Of a stretch of DNA of 64,000 nt, positions 19,116-28,272 are shown piece by piece. The DNA lies in contig NZ_QVQT02000001.1 in NCBI RefSeq assembly GCF_003428625.2, positions 1-64,000 of the forward strand, written 5' to 3'. How positions within the stretch are numbered: the stretch's first letter is position 1; the number at the start of each line of letters is the position of its first letter. The DNA is from Paracidobacterium acidisoli. Its GTDB lineage: Bacteria; Acidobacteriota; Terriglobia; Terriglobales; Acidobacteriaceae. The translations under genes were made by a program, and so were the position numbers. The notes under the pieces were generated by a model. The model saw only the letters and a program-made list of their open reading frames with translations, was not told the DNA's origin and ran no database searches.

Positions 19116-20375
19116 ATGAAATCTGTTTCCCACCCACGCCCTGCCGCTCATGGTTTTAAACGCATCGACCTCGCTTATGTCGAACTGGCCTCGAGCGAGA
19201 ACGCACGCGACATTAACCGCGACATCGTTCTTGAGATTATTCGCTCACGGCAGCCGGTGGCGCGGGCCGATCTGGCGCGGGCTTCCGGGCTGCAGCCGAG
19301 CACGATCTCGGCGATTGTGGAGCAGCTGCTCGATGAAAAGTGGGTGAAAGAGGGCGCGATTGCGCGCCGTCCACGGGGAAGACGGCCGACGCTGCTCTCG
19401 CTCAACGACGAGCTGGTGATTCTGGCGGCGGACGTGCGGCCGCATCAGGCGATTGTGGCGCTGGTGGATCTGAATGGAAGGTTTTTGACACGCGAGGTGG
19501 TTCCTCTGGTCTCGGAGCCGGAGCGCGCGATGCAGAAGATCATGGAGTCGATGGAGACGATGCGGGCGCAGCACGGCGACCGGTCGTTCGAGGGTGTCGG
19601 CATCAGCATGCCGGGGCGCGTCGATCCGGAGACGCAGCGCCTGATTATGGCTCCCAACCTGAAGTGGGGCGACTTTGACGTAAAGGGCGCGGTCGAGAAG
19701 CGGATGGACCTGCAGGTAGAGCTGGCCAACGCGGCGAATGCTTCCCTGCTCTCGGAACTGTGGTCGGGCAGGCTGGACGGGGTTCGCGACGCGGTGCTGG
19801 TCACTGTTTCAGAGGGGATTGGCGCAGCGATCCTGGCCAACGGTCAGATCATCACCAGCAGGAGCGGACTGGCGGGCGAGTTTGGGCACAGCCCCATCGA
19901 TCCAACCGGGCCGCGGTGCGGCTGCGGCCAGCACGGCTGCTGGGAGGTCTTTGCCTCGTCGAATGCCGCGCTGCGCTATTACGCAGAGCTGGCGCCCAAA
20001 GGACGGGCTTTGAATATCCACGACCTGCTGCGGATGGCCGAAGAGGGCGATGAGATGGCCGTGGCCGCGGTGTCGCGCCAGGCGACGGCGCTGGGGCGAG
20101 GACTGCGGCTGATCACAGCGTCCCTGGCTCCGGAGGTCATTTTGATTACAGGCGATCTCACCACCTCGTGGGTTCGCTTTGGCCCTGTCGTGCAGGCGGA
20201 GCTGGAGAAGAACATGCTCGCGGGTCGCGCGCCCCGGCTGGCGATTACAAGCGACGGCGAGCTTTCGCGCCTGCGGGGCGCGGCAGCCGTGGTGCTGCAG
20301 CGCCACTCGGGCTATCACCGCTCGGCTGCTTCGAGCGCGCGCCGGTCGCGGCGTGTGGTGAACGCGACGAAATAG
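19116..20375 (+). CDS. ROK-family transcriptional regulator
   Basis: The N-terminal winged helix-turn-helix (VARADLARASGLQPSTISAI) precedes a ROK sugar-kinase-like domain. The ROK zinc motif is present as CGCGQHGCWE near residue 267. EGVGISMPG and GEFGHSP are further ROK signatures. The layout matches NagC/Mlc/XylR-type repressors, which release DNA on binding a sugar or sugar phosphate. The ATG at 19116 starts the conserved protein, and a 4-codon frame (19105) overlaps it. It probably controls the sugar-acid locus on either side; its effector is unknown. Confidence 0.9.
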   Translation: MKSVSHPRPAAHGFKRIDLAYVELASSENARDINRDIVLEIIRSRQPVARADLARASGLQPSTISAIVEQLLDEKWVKEGAIARRPRGRRPTLLSLNDELVILAADVRPHQAIVALVDLNGRFLTREVVPLVSEPERAMQKIMESMETMRAQHGDRSFEGVGISMPGRVDPETQRLIMAPNLKWGDFDVKGAVEKRMDLQVELANAANASLLSELWSGRLDGVRDAVLVTVSEGIGAAILANGQIITSRSGLAGEFGHSPIDPTGPRCGCGQHGCWEVFASSNAALRYYAELAPKGRALNIHDLLRMAEEGDEMAVAAVSRQATALGRGLRLITASLAPEVILITGDLTTSWVRFGPVVQAELEKNMLAGRAPRLAITSDGELSRLRGAAAVVLQRHSGYHRSAASSARRSRRVVNATK

Positions 20376-20448
20376 GTTTGCTGAATAAAGATGGCCGGTG
20401 CGGAGTGCTCCGGCTGAACGGTTGACAGTGGCTGCGGTCAAAAATATA

Positions 20449-20466
20449 TTTGTGCAGCCGCACAAA
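20449..20466. promoter_or_regulatory. Palindrome upstream of TolB-propeller gene
   Basis: TTTGTGC and GCACAAA flank AGCC, about 60 bases before the start at 20528. It follows the AT-rich stretch AAAAATATATT. It is a candidate operator for the ROK protein or another regulator of the locus. Confidence 0.45.
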
Positions 20467-20527
20467 ATCACATTTCCCCGCTTCAGGGGCAATTCAGGCG
20501 ACGCCGCAGATGAGTGAAGGCCGTTTC

Positions 20528-22087
20528 ATGGATGTCCGGAGAGCCCGGTTGTCGGCAATGCTCTGCTGCACGCTGCTGCTGTGTGCACCGGCACTGCTCT
20601 TTGCTTCGCAGAACAGCGGATCGGGCCCGGCAGGCATTTTTGAGGGGCAGAACGATCTGGGAAGCGTGACGCCTCCGGGTACGACGGCGTTTGACCCCGC
20701 GCAGCAGACATACACCGTAACCGCTGCAGGCGACGATATCTGGTCGTCGGTCGACGACTTCCACTTTGTGTGGAAGAAGGTCTCGGGCGACGTATCGCTG
20801 ACGGCGGATATGGAGTTCCCCGACAGCACCGGCAGCCCCAATCCACACCGCAAGGCCGTGCTGATGTTCCGGCAGACGCTGGATGCGGGCGGCATTTACG
20901 TCGATGCGGCACAGCATGGATCGGGCATGACGGCGCTGCAGTACCGCCGCGCCGAGGGTGCCGATACGCAGGATATCGAGCTGGATATTGCGTCGCCGAA
21001 GCGGGTGCGCATTGAAAAGCGCGGCGACACCTTCACGATGTTTCTGAGCCTGCACGGCGAGCCGCTGCATCAGGTGGGCACGTCGATCCAGCTGCACCTC
21101 GACGGAACGTTTTACGCCGGCATCGGCGTGTGCTCGCATAATACGAAGGCTTCGGACAGGGTCATCTTTTCGCATGTGGAGCTGACGCCGCTGACATCGC
21201 CGGCGGCTCCGGCAAAGATGGCGCTGTACAGCACGCTGCAGACGATCCGGGTAGCGGAGAGATTCCGCAGCGCATCGGTGGTTTACACGACGCGCGGGCG
21301 CATTGAAGCTCCGAACTGGTCGCGCGACGGCAGCTATCTGGTCTTCGACGAAGACGGACATCTGATGCGGATCGACGCAAAGGGTGGAGCGCCAACGCAG
21401 ATCGACACAGGAGCGGCGACGCGGTGCAACGGCAGCCACGGTTTTTCGCCGGATGGCAAATGGCTGGCGATCAGCTGCAGCATGCCGGATCAGCCGAAGT
21501 CGCGTGTGTACGTGATTCCCGCAGCGGGAGGCACGCCACGCGTGGTCACGGAGAATCCGAACTCGTATTTTCACAGCTGGTCGCCGGACGGCAAAACCAT
21601 TCTGTTTACGAGACCGGCTCCGGGCGGCGGCGGAAACATCTATGCGATTCCCGCGGAGGGCGGCGAGGAGCACGCGCTGACCTCGGGCTCAGGGATAAGC
21701 GACGATCCGGACTTTTCTCCCGACGGGAAGTACATCTATTTCAATTCAGACCGCAGCGGCGGCATGCAGATATGGCGCATGCGCGCCGATGGCAGCCATC
21801 CGGAGCAGATGGTCTTCAACGACCTGCCGAACTGGACGGCGCATCCTTCACCGGATGGGAAGTCGGTGATCTTCTTCAGCTATGAGAAGGGCGTGGCGGG
21901 GCATCCGGTGAATAAAAATATCGCGCTGCGCATTCTTTCGCCGGAGAGCAAAGCGGTGCGGCTGCTGGTGAATCTGATCGGCGGCTCGGGCACAATGAAC
22001 GTGCCGTCATGGTCCCCGGACAGCAGCCGGATGGCCTTCGTCAGCTATCAGATGCTGCCGGAGGACGATCGGGGATCGTCGGAGTAA
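20528..22087 (+). CDS. Exported protein with DUF1349-like domain and TolB-type beta-propeller
   Basis: A signal peptide (LCCTLLLCAPALLFA) is followed at about residues 40-220 by a DUF1349/LamG-like beta-sandwich (DDFHFVWKKVSGD, HRKAVLMFRQ, DAAQHGSG). From about residue 260, PD40/WD40-like repeats appear (SRDGSYLVFDEDG, SPDGKWLAIS, SPDGKTILFT, SPDGKYIYFNSD). TolB-like propellers in the periplasm bind proteins or glycans. GAAGG precedes the ATG at 20528. It is the first of four same-strand genes ending with the transporter, which suggests a role in substrate capture. No catalytic motif was recognised. Confidence 0.8.
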   Translation: MDVRRARLSAMLCCTLLLCAPALLFASQNSGSGPAGIFEGQNDLGSVTPPGTTAFDPAQQTYTVTAAGDDIWSSVDDFHFVWKKVSGDVSLTADMEFPDSTGSPNPHRKAVLMFRQTLDAGGIYVDAAQHGSGMTALQYRRAEGADTQDIELDIASPKRVRIEKRGDTFTMFLSLHGEPLHQVGTSIQLHLDGTFYAGIGVCSHNTKASDRVIFSHVELTPLTSPAAPAKMALYSTLQTIRVAERFRSASVVYTTRGRIEAPNWSRDGSYLVFDEDGHLMRIDAKGGAPTQIDTGAATRCNGSHGFSPDGKWLAISCSMPDQPKSRVYVIPAAGGTPRVVTENPNSYFHSWSPDGKTILFTRPAPGGGGNIYAIPAEGGEEHALTSGSGISDDPDFSPDGKYIYFNSDRSGGMQIWRMRADGSHPEQMVFNDLPNWTAHPSPDGKSVIFFSYEKGVAGHPVNKNIALRILSPESKAVRLLVNLIGGSGTMNVPSWSPDSSRMAFVSYQMLPEDDRGSSE

Positions 22088-22164
22088 CAACGGGCCACGG
22101 AATAAGGAACGGCACGCCGGGCCGGAAACAGATTCGGAACCGGCGGCAAAGGAGAAATGACTGC

Positions 22165-23100
22165 ATGAAAGTATCGCTGATGGCTGCTCTCACCCTTTTC
22201 GCACTGGCTCCTGCGGCATACAGTCACGCGCAGGCGGCAACGCCGCGCCCGCTGATTACGGGCATCTCGCACCTGAGCGTATACACCGCCGATGCGGCGA
22301 AGAGTGAGGACTTTTACGTCCATATTCTCGGCGCGGTGAAGCGGAGCGATCCGGAGAATTCGGCCGGAAGCCGGTATTACTTCAGCCCGGTGCAGTTTGT
22401 GGAGGTGCTGCCGCTGCCGGAGGGATGGACCTCCGTCAGCCGTCTGGATCATGTGGCCTTTCGCACGAAGAGTGCCGAACAGCTCAGGAAGTATCTGGGC
22501 GCGCACGACGTTGCCGTGCCGGAGAAAGTGGAGAGCGGCAGCGACGGCAGCCGCTGGTTCAGCGTGAAGGACCCGGAGGGCAACAAGGTTGAGTTTGTGC
22601 AGCCGCCGGCGAAGCCCGAGGCGGTTCCGGTGAATCCGCTGAGCACGCACATCATTCACGTGGGATACATGGTGCACAATCCGGCGAAGGAAGATGCGTT
22701 CTTCCGCACACTGCTGGGCTTTCGTCCCTACTGGCACGGCGGCATGAACGACACTGTCACGCAATGGATCTCGCAGCAGGTGCCGGATGGTCCGGACTGG
22801 CTGGAGTACATGGTGGTGGGACCGCCGGACAGCACCGGCATACCGGCGGACATGACGCAGAACCGCCTCGGCGTGATGGATCACTTTTCGCTCGGAGTCT
22901 TCAATATGGAAAAGACGGTCAATCTGCTGTATGCGGGCGACCGCCTGACGCCGCGGCACAGCCCGCCGCAGATAGGTCGCGACGGGAAGTGGCAGCTCAA
23001 TATGTATGATCCCGACGGCACGCGCGCGGAGATCATGGAGTTTCAACCGTCGGTCAAGCCCTGCTGCTCGGAGTTTACGGCGGCGAGTCCAACGAAGTGA
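22165..23100 (+). CDS. Exported VOC (glyoxalase/bleomycin-resistance) superfamily protein
   Basis: A signal peptide (MKVSLMAALTLFALAPAAYS) is followed by two VOC modules. The first has GISHLSVYTADAAKSEDFY and DHVAFRTKS, with DPEGNKVEFVQPP closing the module. The second has IIHVGYMVHNPAKEDAFF and ends NMYDPDGTRAEIMEF. His and Glu residues at the usual metal positions are retained. AGGAG lies upstream of the ATG at 22165. A secreted VOC protein is uncommon; the neighbours suggest a sugar-related lyase or dioxygenase role, unproven. Confidence 0.8.
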   Translation: MKVSLMAALTLFALAPAAYSHAQAATPRPLITGISHLSVYTADAAKSEDFYVHILGAVKRSDPENSAGSRYYFSPVQFVEVLPLPEGWTSVSRLDHVAFRTKSAEQLRKYLGAHDVAVPEKVESGSDGSRWFSVKDPEGNKVEFVQPPAKPEAVPVNPLSTHIIHVGYMVHNPAKEDAFFRTLLGFRPYWHGGMNDTVTQWISQQVPDGPDWLEYMVVGPPDSTGIPADMTQNRLGVMDHFSLGVFNMEKTVNLLYAGDRLTPRHSPPQIGRDGKWQLNMYDPDGTRAEIMEFQPSVKPCCSEFTAASPTK

Positions 23101-23126
23101 ACGACCACCTTACTGGCTGGAATCGA

Positions 23127-24119
23127 ATGATGAAAAAATCTGTCTTTACCGTTCTGTGCAGCGTAATGCTGCTGGCGATCACTTTTCCGGCCTTTGCGGC
23201 CGGCGCGAAGAAACCGATCCGCGTGATGCTGCTCGATGGAGAGAGCGCGGGGGCCTATCACAACTGGAAGCTCACGACTCCGGTACTGAAGAAGGAGCTG
23301 GAAGAAACGGGGCTGTTCGAGGTGACCGTGGTGACGGCGCCGCTTACGACGAGCAGCGACTTCGCCAGCTTCAATCCTGACTTCAGCCAGTATCAGGTGG
23401 TGGTATCGAATTACGATGCGCCGGACTGGCCGGCTCCGCTGCGCGAGAAGTTCGAGACGTATATGCGCAACGGCGGAGGTCTGGTGACAGTGCATGCGGC
23501 CGACAACGCCTTCCCGAACTGGCCGGCGTACAACGAGATGATCGGCATGGGCGGATGGCGGCATCGCAACGAAGCGGCCGGGCCGATGTGGTACTACAAA
23601 GACGGCAAGCTGGTCTCAGACGACACGCCGGGAGCGGCTGGCGAGCATGGCGACCGGCTTCCCTTTCAGGTGGTGACGCGTGATGCGGAGCATCCGATCA
23701 TGAAGGGGCTTCCCCAGGCGTGGATGCACAACAGCGACGAGCTGTATTCGAAGCTGCGCGGACCGGGAAAAAATATGACGGTGCTGGCAACGGCTTACTC
23801 CGACCCGAAGAACTACGGTACCGGGCACGACGAGCCAATGCTGATGGTTCTGCGATTCGGAAAGGGCCGCATCTTTCACACCGCGATGGGACACAACGCG
23901 GCAGCGCTGAGCTGTGTGGGCTTCATGACGACCTTTCAGCGCGGCACGGAGTGGGCAGCGACCGGCAAGGTAACGCAGAAGGTGCCGTCGACCTTCCCCA
24001 CCGCCAACACGATCAGCTACCGTTCCGACCTTGCGGCGATGGATCCGGCTTACTACATCGGTCCAATGGCGGCCGTGCTGCGTGCTCATCATCCGCCGGC
24101 CGCGGCACATCAGAACTGA
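23127..24119 (+). CDS. Exported ThuA-domain protein
   Basis: A signal peptide (SVFTVLCSVMLLAITFPAFAA) precedes a ThuA (trehalose-utilisation, glutamine-amidotransferase-like) domain. RVMLLDGESAGAYHNW, NYDAPDWP, GGGLVTVHAADNAFPNW and FGKGRIFHTAMGHN are typical. The family is common in acidobacterial, planctomycete and Bacteroidota sugar loci; its reaction is unknown. It starts 26 bases after the VOC gene. An in-frame GTG at 23097 would overlap the VOC stop but is less likely than ATG 23127. Confidence 0.85.
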   Translation: MMKKSVFTVLCSVMLLAITFPAFAAGAKKPIRVMLLDGESAGAYHNWKLTTPVLKKELEETGLFEVTVVTAPLTTSSDFASFNPDFSQYQVVVSNYDAPDWPAPLREKFETYMRNGGGLVTVHAADNAFPNWPAYNEMIGMGGWRHRNEAAGPMWYYKDGKLVSDDTPGAAGEHGDRLPFQVVTRDAEHPIMKGLPQAWMHNSDELYSKLRGPGKNMTVLATAYSDPKNYGTGHDEPMLMVLRFGKGRIFHTAMGHNAAALSCVGFMTTFQRGTEWAATGKVTQKVPSTFPTANTISYRSDLAAMDPAYYIGPMAAVLRAHHPPAAAHQN

Positions 24120-24144
24120 GATCACTGTGCCGGATGGGGAGAGC

Positions 24145-25482
24145 GTGAACGGGCAGAGGGCAGCCGCATCCGTGTCCGGCGCAAACAACGCATCGGGCCG
24201 CAGCGGCCGGTCGAATCTGCGATGGGTGGTGTGCGGGCTGCTGTTTCTGGCCACCACCATCAACTACATGGACCGCTCGGCTCTCGGCCTGGTCGAGCCG
24301 ATTCTGCGGCATGTGCTGGGCGGCGATCTCCACCCGGACCTTTACAACCGCCAGTACAGCGATATTGTCATCTGCTTTATCGCGGCCTATGGTATCGGGC
24401 TGCTGATCACGGGCCGCATTATCGATCGCGTGGGCGCGAAGGTCGGTTATGCGCTCTCGATTACCCTGTGGGGGCTGGCGTCGATCAGCCACATCTTTGC
24501 GCGGTCGGTCGTCGCCTTTGGCGCAGCGCGTTTCGCGCTGGGACTGGGCGAGGCAGGCAACTTTCCCGCGGCGCTGAAGGCAACGGCCGACTGGTTTCCT
24601 GCCGAAGAGCGCGCGCTGGCGACGGGCCTCTTCAACTCGGGGACAAGCGCTGCATCACTGGTCGCTCCACTGCTGATTCCGTGGATGGCGGTGCATTACG
24701 GCTGGCAGTCCGCTTTTCTTACGACGGGCAGCCTGAGCATGATCTGGCTGGCGGGCTGGCTGATCTTTCCCTATAACCGGCTGCGCAAAAAGTACGGCGT
24801 TGCCGCCGTTGAGTCGCAGAAGAAAGAGAAGCCGCCGGAGAGCGCTCCACGGCTGTCGATGAAGTTTCTGCTGAAGAAGCGCGGCACCTGGAACTTCGCG
24901 TTTTCGAAGTTCATGACCGATCCGGTGTGGTGGCTATATCTGTTCTGGCTGCCGAAGTTTTTCAACGAGCGCTTTCACGTAAACATGCTGGGGATGGGAC
25001 TGCCGCTGATCGTTGTCTATATCGGATCGACGGTCGGCAGCATCGTGGGCGGATGGCTGGCGGGCTTCCTGATGAAGCGCGGCTATTCCCTGCAGACGAG
25101 CCGCAGGCTGGCGATGATGATCTGCGCTTTCTGCGCCACGCCTGTGGTGCTTATCCCGGTGGTGCATTCGCTGTGGCATGCGATCGGGCTGCTGTGCCTG
25201 GCGACGGCCGCGCATCAGGGCTTCTCGTCGAACCTGCTTTCGACGCCGTCCGATCTGTTTCCGACGAGCGCCGTGGGCACGGTGGTGGGCATTGGCGGTG
25301 CGGTGGGAGCGGTGGGCAGCACGCTCTTCACCACGCTGGTGGGCATTGTATGGAGGAAGTATTCGCTGCTGGTCTTTGTGGCCGGCGGCTTTGCCTATCT
25401 GATCACTCTGATGGCCTTCCAGTGGCGGCCGCCGGTGCCGATGACCGATGAAGAGGCGCGGGCAGCAGCAGTGAGCGCCTGA
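24145..25482 (+). CDS. MFS transporter, anion:cation symporter (ExuT/GudP-like)
   Basis: Inner-membrane carrier with about 12 helices. LATTINYMDRSALGLVEP, the loop motif GRIIDRVGAKVGYA, and LGLGEAGNFPAALKATADWFPAEERA are hallmarks of the hexuronate/glucarate/phthalate ACS family. The start is GTG, at 24145 (GGGGAG nearby) or 24127. It follows the ThuA gene closely and ends the four-gene run. Uptake of a hexuronate or aldonate fits the mannonate dehydratase next door. Confidence 0.85.
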   Translation: MNGQRAAASVSGANNASGRSGRSNLRWVVCGLLFLATTINYMDRSALGLVEPILRHVLGGDLHPDLYNRQYSDIVICFIAAYGIGLLITGRIIDRVGAKVGYALSITLWGLASISHIFARSVVAFGAARFALGLGEAGNFPAALKATADWFPAEERALATGLFNSGTSAASLVAPLLIPWMAVHYGWQSAFLTTGSLSMIWLAGWLIFPYNRLRKKYGVAAVESQKKEKPPESAPRLSMKFLLKKRGTWNFAFSKFMTDPVWWLYLFWLPKFFNERFHVNMLGMGLPLIVVYIGSTVGSIVGGWLAGFLMKRGYSLQTSRRLAMMICAFCATPVVLIPVVHSLWHAIGLLCLATAAHQGFSSNLLSTPSDLFPTSAVGTVVGIGGAVGAVGSTLFTTLVGIVWRKYSLLVFVAGGFAYLITLMAFQWRPPVPMTDEEARAAAVSA

Positions 25483-25552
25483 ACAGCCCGCGCATTCTCT
25501 ATCAGTTCCCTTCTCTGCCAGCTCCTTCTCTATCAGTTCACGGATCGTCCGC

Positions 25553-26728
25553 TCAGGCCGGGATGGTGACTTCTGCACCGCCGCGCTCGGCGGAGAGATA
25601 GCCGGTGTAGAGCGTGGCGATGGTATCGCGAGCCAGCTCAATTCCGGCGAGCGGCTCGCGGTCGTAAAAGATGCTCTCCATGAAGTCCTGAAACTCCTGC
25701 GGGTATCCGTGCTGCCACGCCTCGTCGGGAGCGGGATTGCTCCAGCCCTGCTTCGTGCTGAGCTTCTCGATGAGGTAAACGTCGCGCAGGATATCTTCGC
25801 GCGGGTTGAAGGTCTCGAGAGCATTGACCGGATTCATATTGCAGCGGGTGCGGTGGTTGTTGCAGATGAGCTCGAGCCAGTTGTTCACGCCGCCCATCAC
25901 GATCTCCGAGGAAAAGATATCGGCGACAGTGCCGTCGGAGAAGGTGATGTGAATTTGCGCATAGTCCTCGATGTCTTCATAGGAGGTGCGCAGGAAGCCT
26001 TCGTCGCGATAGGCGGGCAGACGGGTGATCTCGTGGGTGCGGGCGCTGACGGTGGCGGGACGAATGGCCGTGCCGGTGCGCGCTTCTCCTTCAACACGCT
26101 TGAGGTAGAGCGCGGTGCTGACCGGATGGCAGCCTTTGCCGATGAGCGAGCCGCCGCCGGAGAACTTCCAGGAGCCGTAGTAGGGAGAATGCGAGCCGCT
26201 GTGCGACTGCTCGCCGAGCATCCACAGAATCTGTCCGCCGCTCTTTACGAGAATCTCGCGCTCTTTCTGGATCGTCGGCGCGTAGACCCAGTTCTCGGCA
26301 TAGCAGACCTTTTTCCCGCTATTTTTTGCGGCGGCAACGATGTGCTCGCAGCTGGCGACGGCCTCGCGCAGCATCTGCTCTTTGGGGAAGGTATCGCCGC
26401 GAAAGGAGTCCTCTCCGTCGCCATAGTAGCCGGTGAGCGGCTTCTCGATGATGACGTGCCTTCCAAGCTGCAGCGCTTTGACGGCGAGATTTTCGTGCGA
26501 ATACGGGGGCGTGCAGAGATCGACGACATCGACGGCGGCGCAGAGATCCTCAAAACTCTCGAAGGCGCGAATTCCCTTCTGCTGCGCGAAGGAATTGCGC
26601 GCGTCGGCGGTCTTCGATACAACGCCGACGATCTCGACGGGCACTCCGAAGACGCGGCGGAGGCCCTCCCAGTGAAAACTGGCTGCAAAGCGGGCTCCCA
26701 CAAGCCCTACACGAACCGGCTGCGTCAT
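25553..26728 (-). CDS. Gfo/Idh/MocA-family NAD(P)-dependent oxidoreductase
   Basis: The N-terminal Rossmann domain starts VRVGLVGARFAASFHWEGLRR in pieces, with a GxxxxA-type loop. LCTPPYSHENLAVKAL and HVIIEKPLTG carry the conserved EKP lysine. The C-terminal domain has the GKGCHPVSTALYL histidine region. The family oxidises or reduces sugars and inositols. The ATG at 26728 has GGAG 6 bases upstream; 26740 is an alternative. It is divergent from the manD gene and may share its operator. Confidence 0.85.
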   Translation of the reverse strand: MTQPVRVGLVGARFAASFHWEGLRRVFGVPVEIVGVVSKTADARNSFAQQKGIRAFESFEDLCAAVDVVDLCTPPYSHENLAVKALQLGRHVIIEKPLTGYYGDGEDSFRGDTFPKEQMLREAVASCEHIVAAAKNSGKKVCYAENWVYAPTIQKEREILVKSGGQILWMLGEQSHSGSHSPYYGSWKFSGGGSLIGKGCHPVSTALYLKRVEGEARTGTAIRPATVSARTHEITRLPAYRDEGFLRTSYEDIEDYAQIHITFSDGTVADIFSSEIVMGGVNNWLELICNNHRTRCNMNPVNALETFNPREDILRDVYLIEKLSTKQGWSNPAPDEAWQHGYPQEFQDFMESIFYDREPLAGIELARDTIATLYTGYLSAERGGAEVTIPA

Positions 26729-26919
26729 CTGTCGCTCCATTTCTGATTTTTTCTGCGCTGCTCACCGGCGCCGGGTGGGCGCGGGCGTCGATCTTCATTG
26801 TATGCGGGCGATGTGTTGTTTCGCCGTCCGGGAAAATCCTGACATTTTATTTCCGATACAAATTAAATCCGGTTTTCACGGTAGGATGGGTTTGCAGGTC
26901 GAAGATGAGAGAGCCGGAT

Positions 26920-26935
26920 CGCAAAATATTTTGCG
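26920..26935. promoter_or_regulatory. Perfect 16-bp palindrome between Gfo/Idh and manD genes
   Basis: CGCAAAATATTTTGCG is a perfect palindrome 46 bases before the manD start and about 190 bases from the divergent Gfo/Idh start. Its size and symmetry suit a dimeric regulator. Which regulator binds is not shown. Confidence 0.55.
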
Positions 26936-26981
26936 CACCCGCTGCGATCATCGACAAAACAAGTGGCCTGTCTGAAGATGG

Positions 26982-28196
26982 ATGCCGATGAAGATTACCG
27001 ACGCCCGCCTGATTATCTGCTCGCCCGACCGCAATTTCGTCACGCTTCGCATCGACACCGATGAGGGCATTTACGGTCTGGGAGACGCCACGCTGAACGG
27101 CCGCGAACTGGCCGTCGCCAGCTACCTCTCCGATCATCTGCTGCCCTGCCTGATCGGGCGCGATCCGTTTCAGACCGAGGACATCTGGCAATATCTGTAC
27201 CGTGGAGCCTACTGGCGGCGCGGACCGGTGACCATGGCCGCGATCGGCGCTGTGGACGTGGCGCTGTGGGACATCAAGGGCAAGGCGCTGAACACGCCGG
27301 TCTACAACCTGCTGGGCGGACAAAGCCGCCAGGGCGTGATGGTCTACTCGCACGCCAACGGGCGCGATCTCTCCGAGACCGTGGAGTCGGTGCAGAAGAG
27401 CATCGAAGAGGGATATTTTGCGATACGCGCGCAGAGCGGGGTTCCGGGGATGAGCGGAACCTACGGCGTGCCCAAAGGCGGCAAGGCATACGAGCCGGCG
27501 GAGCGCGGGCTTCCTGCGGAGAGCCTGTGGTCGACGGAGAAGTACCTGCGTTTTGCGCCGAACCTGTTCGAGAAGCTGCGTGTGGAGATCGGTCCGGAGA
27601 TTCACCTGCTGCACGATGTGCATCACCGGCTGACGCCGATTGAGGCGGCGCGTCTGGGCAAGGCGCTGGAGCCGTATCACCTCTTCTGGATGGAAGACCC
27701 GGTTCCGGCGGAGCTGCAGGAAGGCTTCGAGCTGATCCGCAAGCACACGACGACGCCGATCGCCGTGGGCGAGGTCTTCAACTCGGTGTGGGACGCGCAC
27801 GATCTGATCCGGCATCAGCTCATCGACTATCTGCGGATGACGATTGTGCATGGCGGCGGCATCACCGCGATGAAGAAGGCGGCGGACTTTGCCGCGATGT
27901 ATCACGTGCGGACCGGCTGCCACGGCGCGACCGACCTGTCACCGGTGACGCTGGCGGCGGCGCTGCACTTCGGGCTGGCGATTCACAACTTCGGCGTTCA
28001 GGAGCACATGCGCCACACCGCGCTGACGGACGAGGTCTTTCCGCATCAGTACACCTTCGATGCGGGCTATATGCATCCGGGCACGGCACCGGGGCTGGGT
28101 GTGGAGATCGACGAGACGCTGGCGGCGCGGTATCCCTATCAGCGGGCGTATCTGCCGGTGGCGCGCAGGCTGGATGGGTCGATCACAGACTGGTAG
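26982..28196 (+). CDS. manD: D-mannonate dehydratase ManD-type (enolase superfamily)
   Basis: Dehydrates D-mannonate (or D-gluconate in some members) to 2-keto-3-deoxygluconate. The 404-residue length equals that of characterised ManD proteins. [39 protein letters not shown] and [10 protein letters not shown] are family segments. Metal ligands sit in HDVHHRL, MEDPVP and [16 protein letters not shown] and [10 protein letters not shown] follow. ManD members vary widely in catalytic efficiency, so the substrate is uncertain. It lies beside an ACS transporter and under a palindrome. Confidence 0.88.
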   Translation: MPMKITDARLIICSPDRNFVTLRIDTDEGIYGLGDATLNGRELAVASYLSDHLLPCLIGRDPFQTEDIWQYLYRGAYWRRGPVTMAAIGAVDVALWDIKGKALNTPVYNLLGGQSRQGVMVYSHANGRDLSETVESVQKSIEEGYFAIRAQSGVPGMSGTYGVPKGGKAYEPAERGLPAESLWSTEKYLRFAPNLFEKLRVEIGPEIHLLHDVHHRLTPIEAARLGKALEPYHLFWMEDPVPAELQEGFELIRKHTTTPIAVGEVFNSVWDAHDLIRHQLIDYLRMTIVHGGGITAMKKAADFAAMYHVRTGCHGATDLSPVTLAAALHFGLAIHNFGVQEHMRHTALTDEVFPHQYTFDAGYMHPGTAPGLGVEIDETLAARYPYQRAYLPVARRLDGSITDW

Positions 28197-28221
28197 GCAG
28201 CTCTGCATCAACAGCAGAAAA

Positions 28222-28263
28222 CGGCCGGGACTCTGTCGCAATGACTGCGATGTGTCCCGGCCG
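28222..28263. terminator. Bidirectional terminator between manD and the Asd-like gene
   Basis: CGGCCGGGAC (28222-28231) pairs with GTCCCGGCCG (28254-28263), with an inner TCGCA/TGCGA stem. AACAGC and GCTGTT extend the base. It lies between two convergent genes and is followed by GTTGTTT on the plus side. Confidence 0.75.
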
Positions 28264-28272
28264 CGCTGTTGT

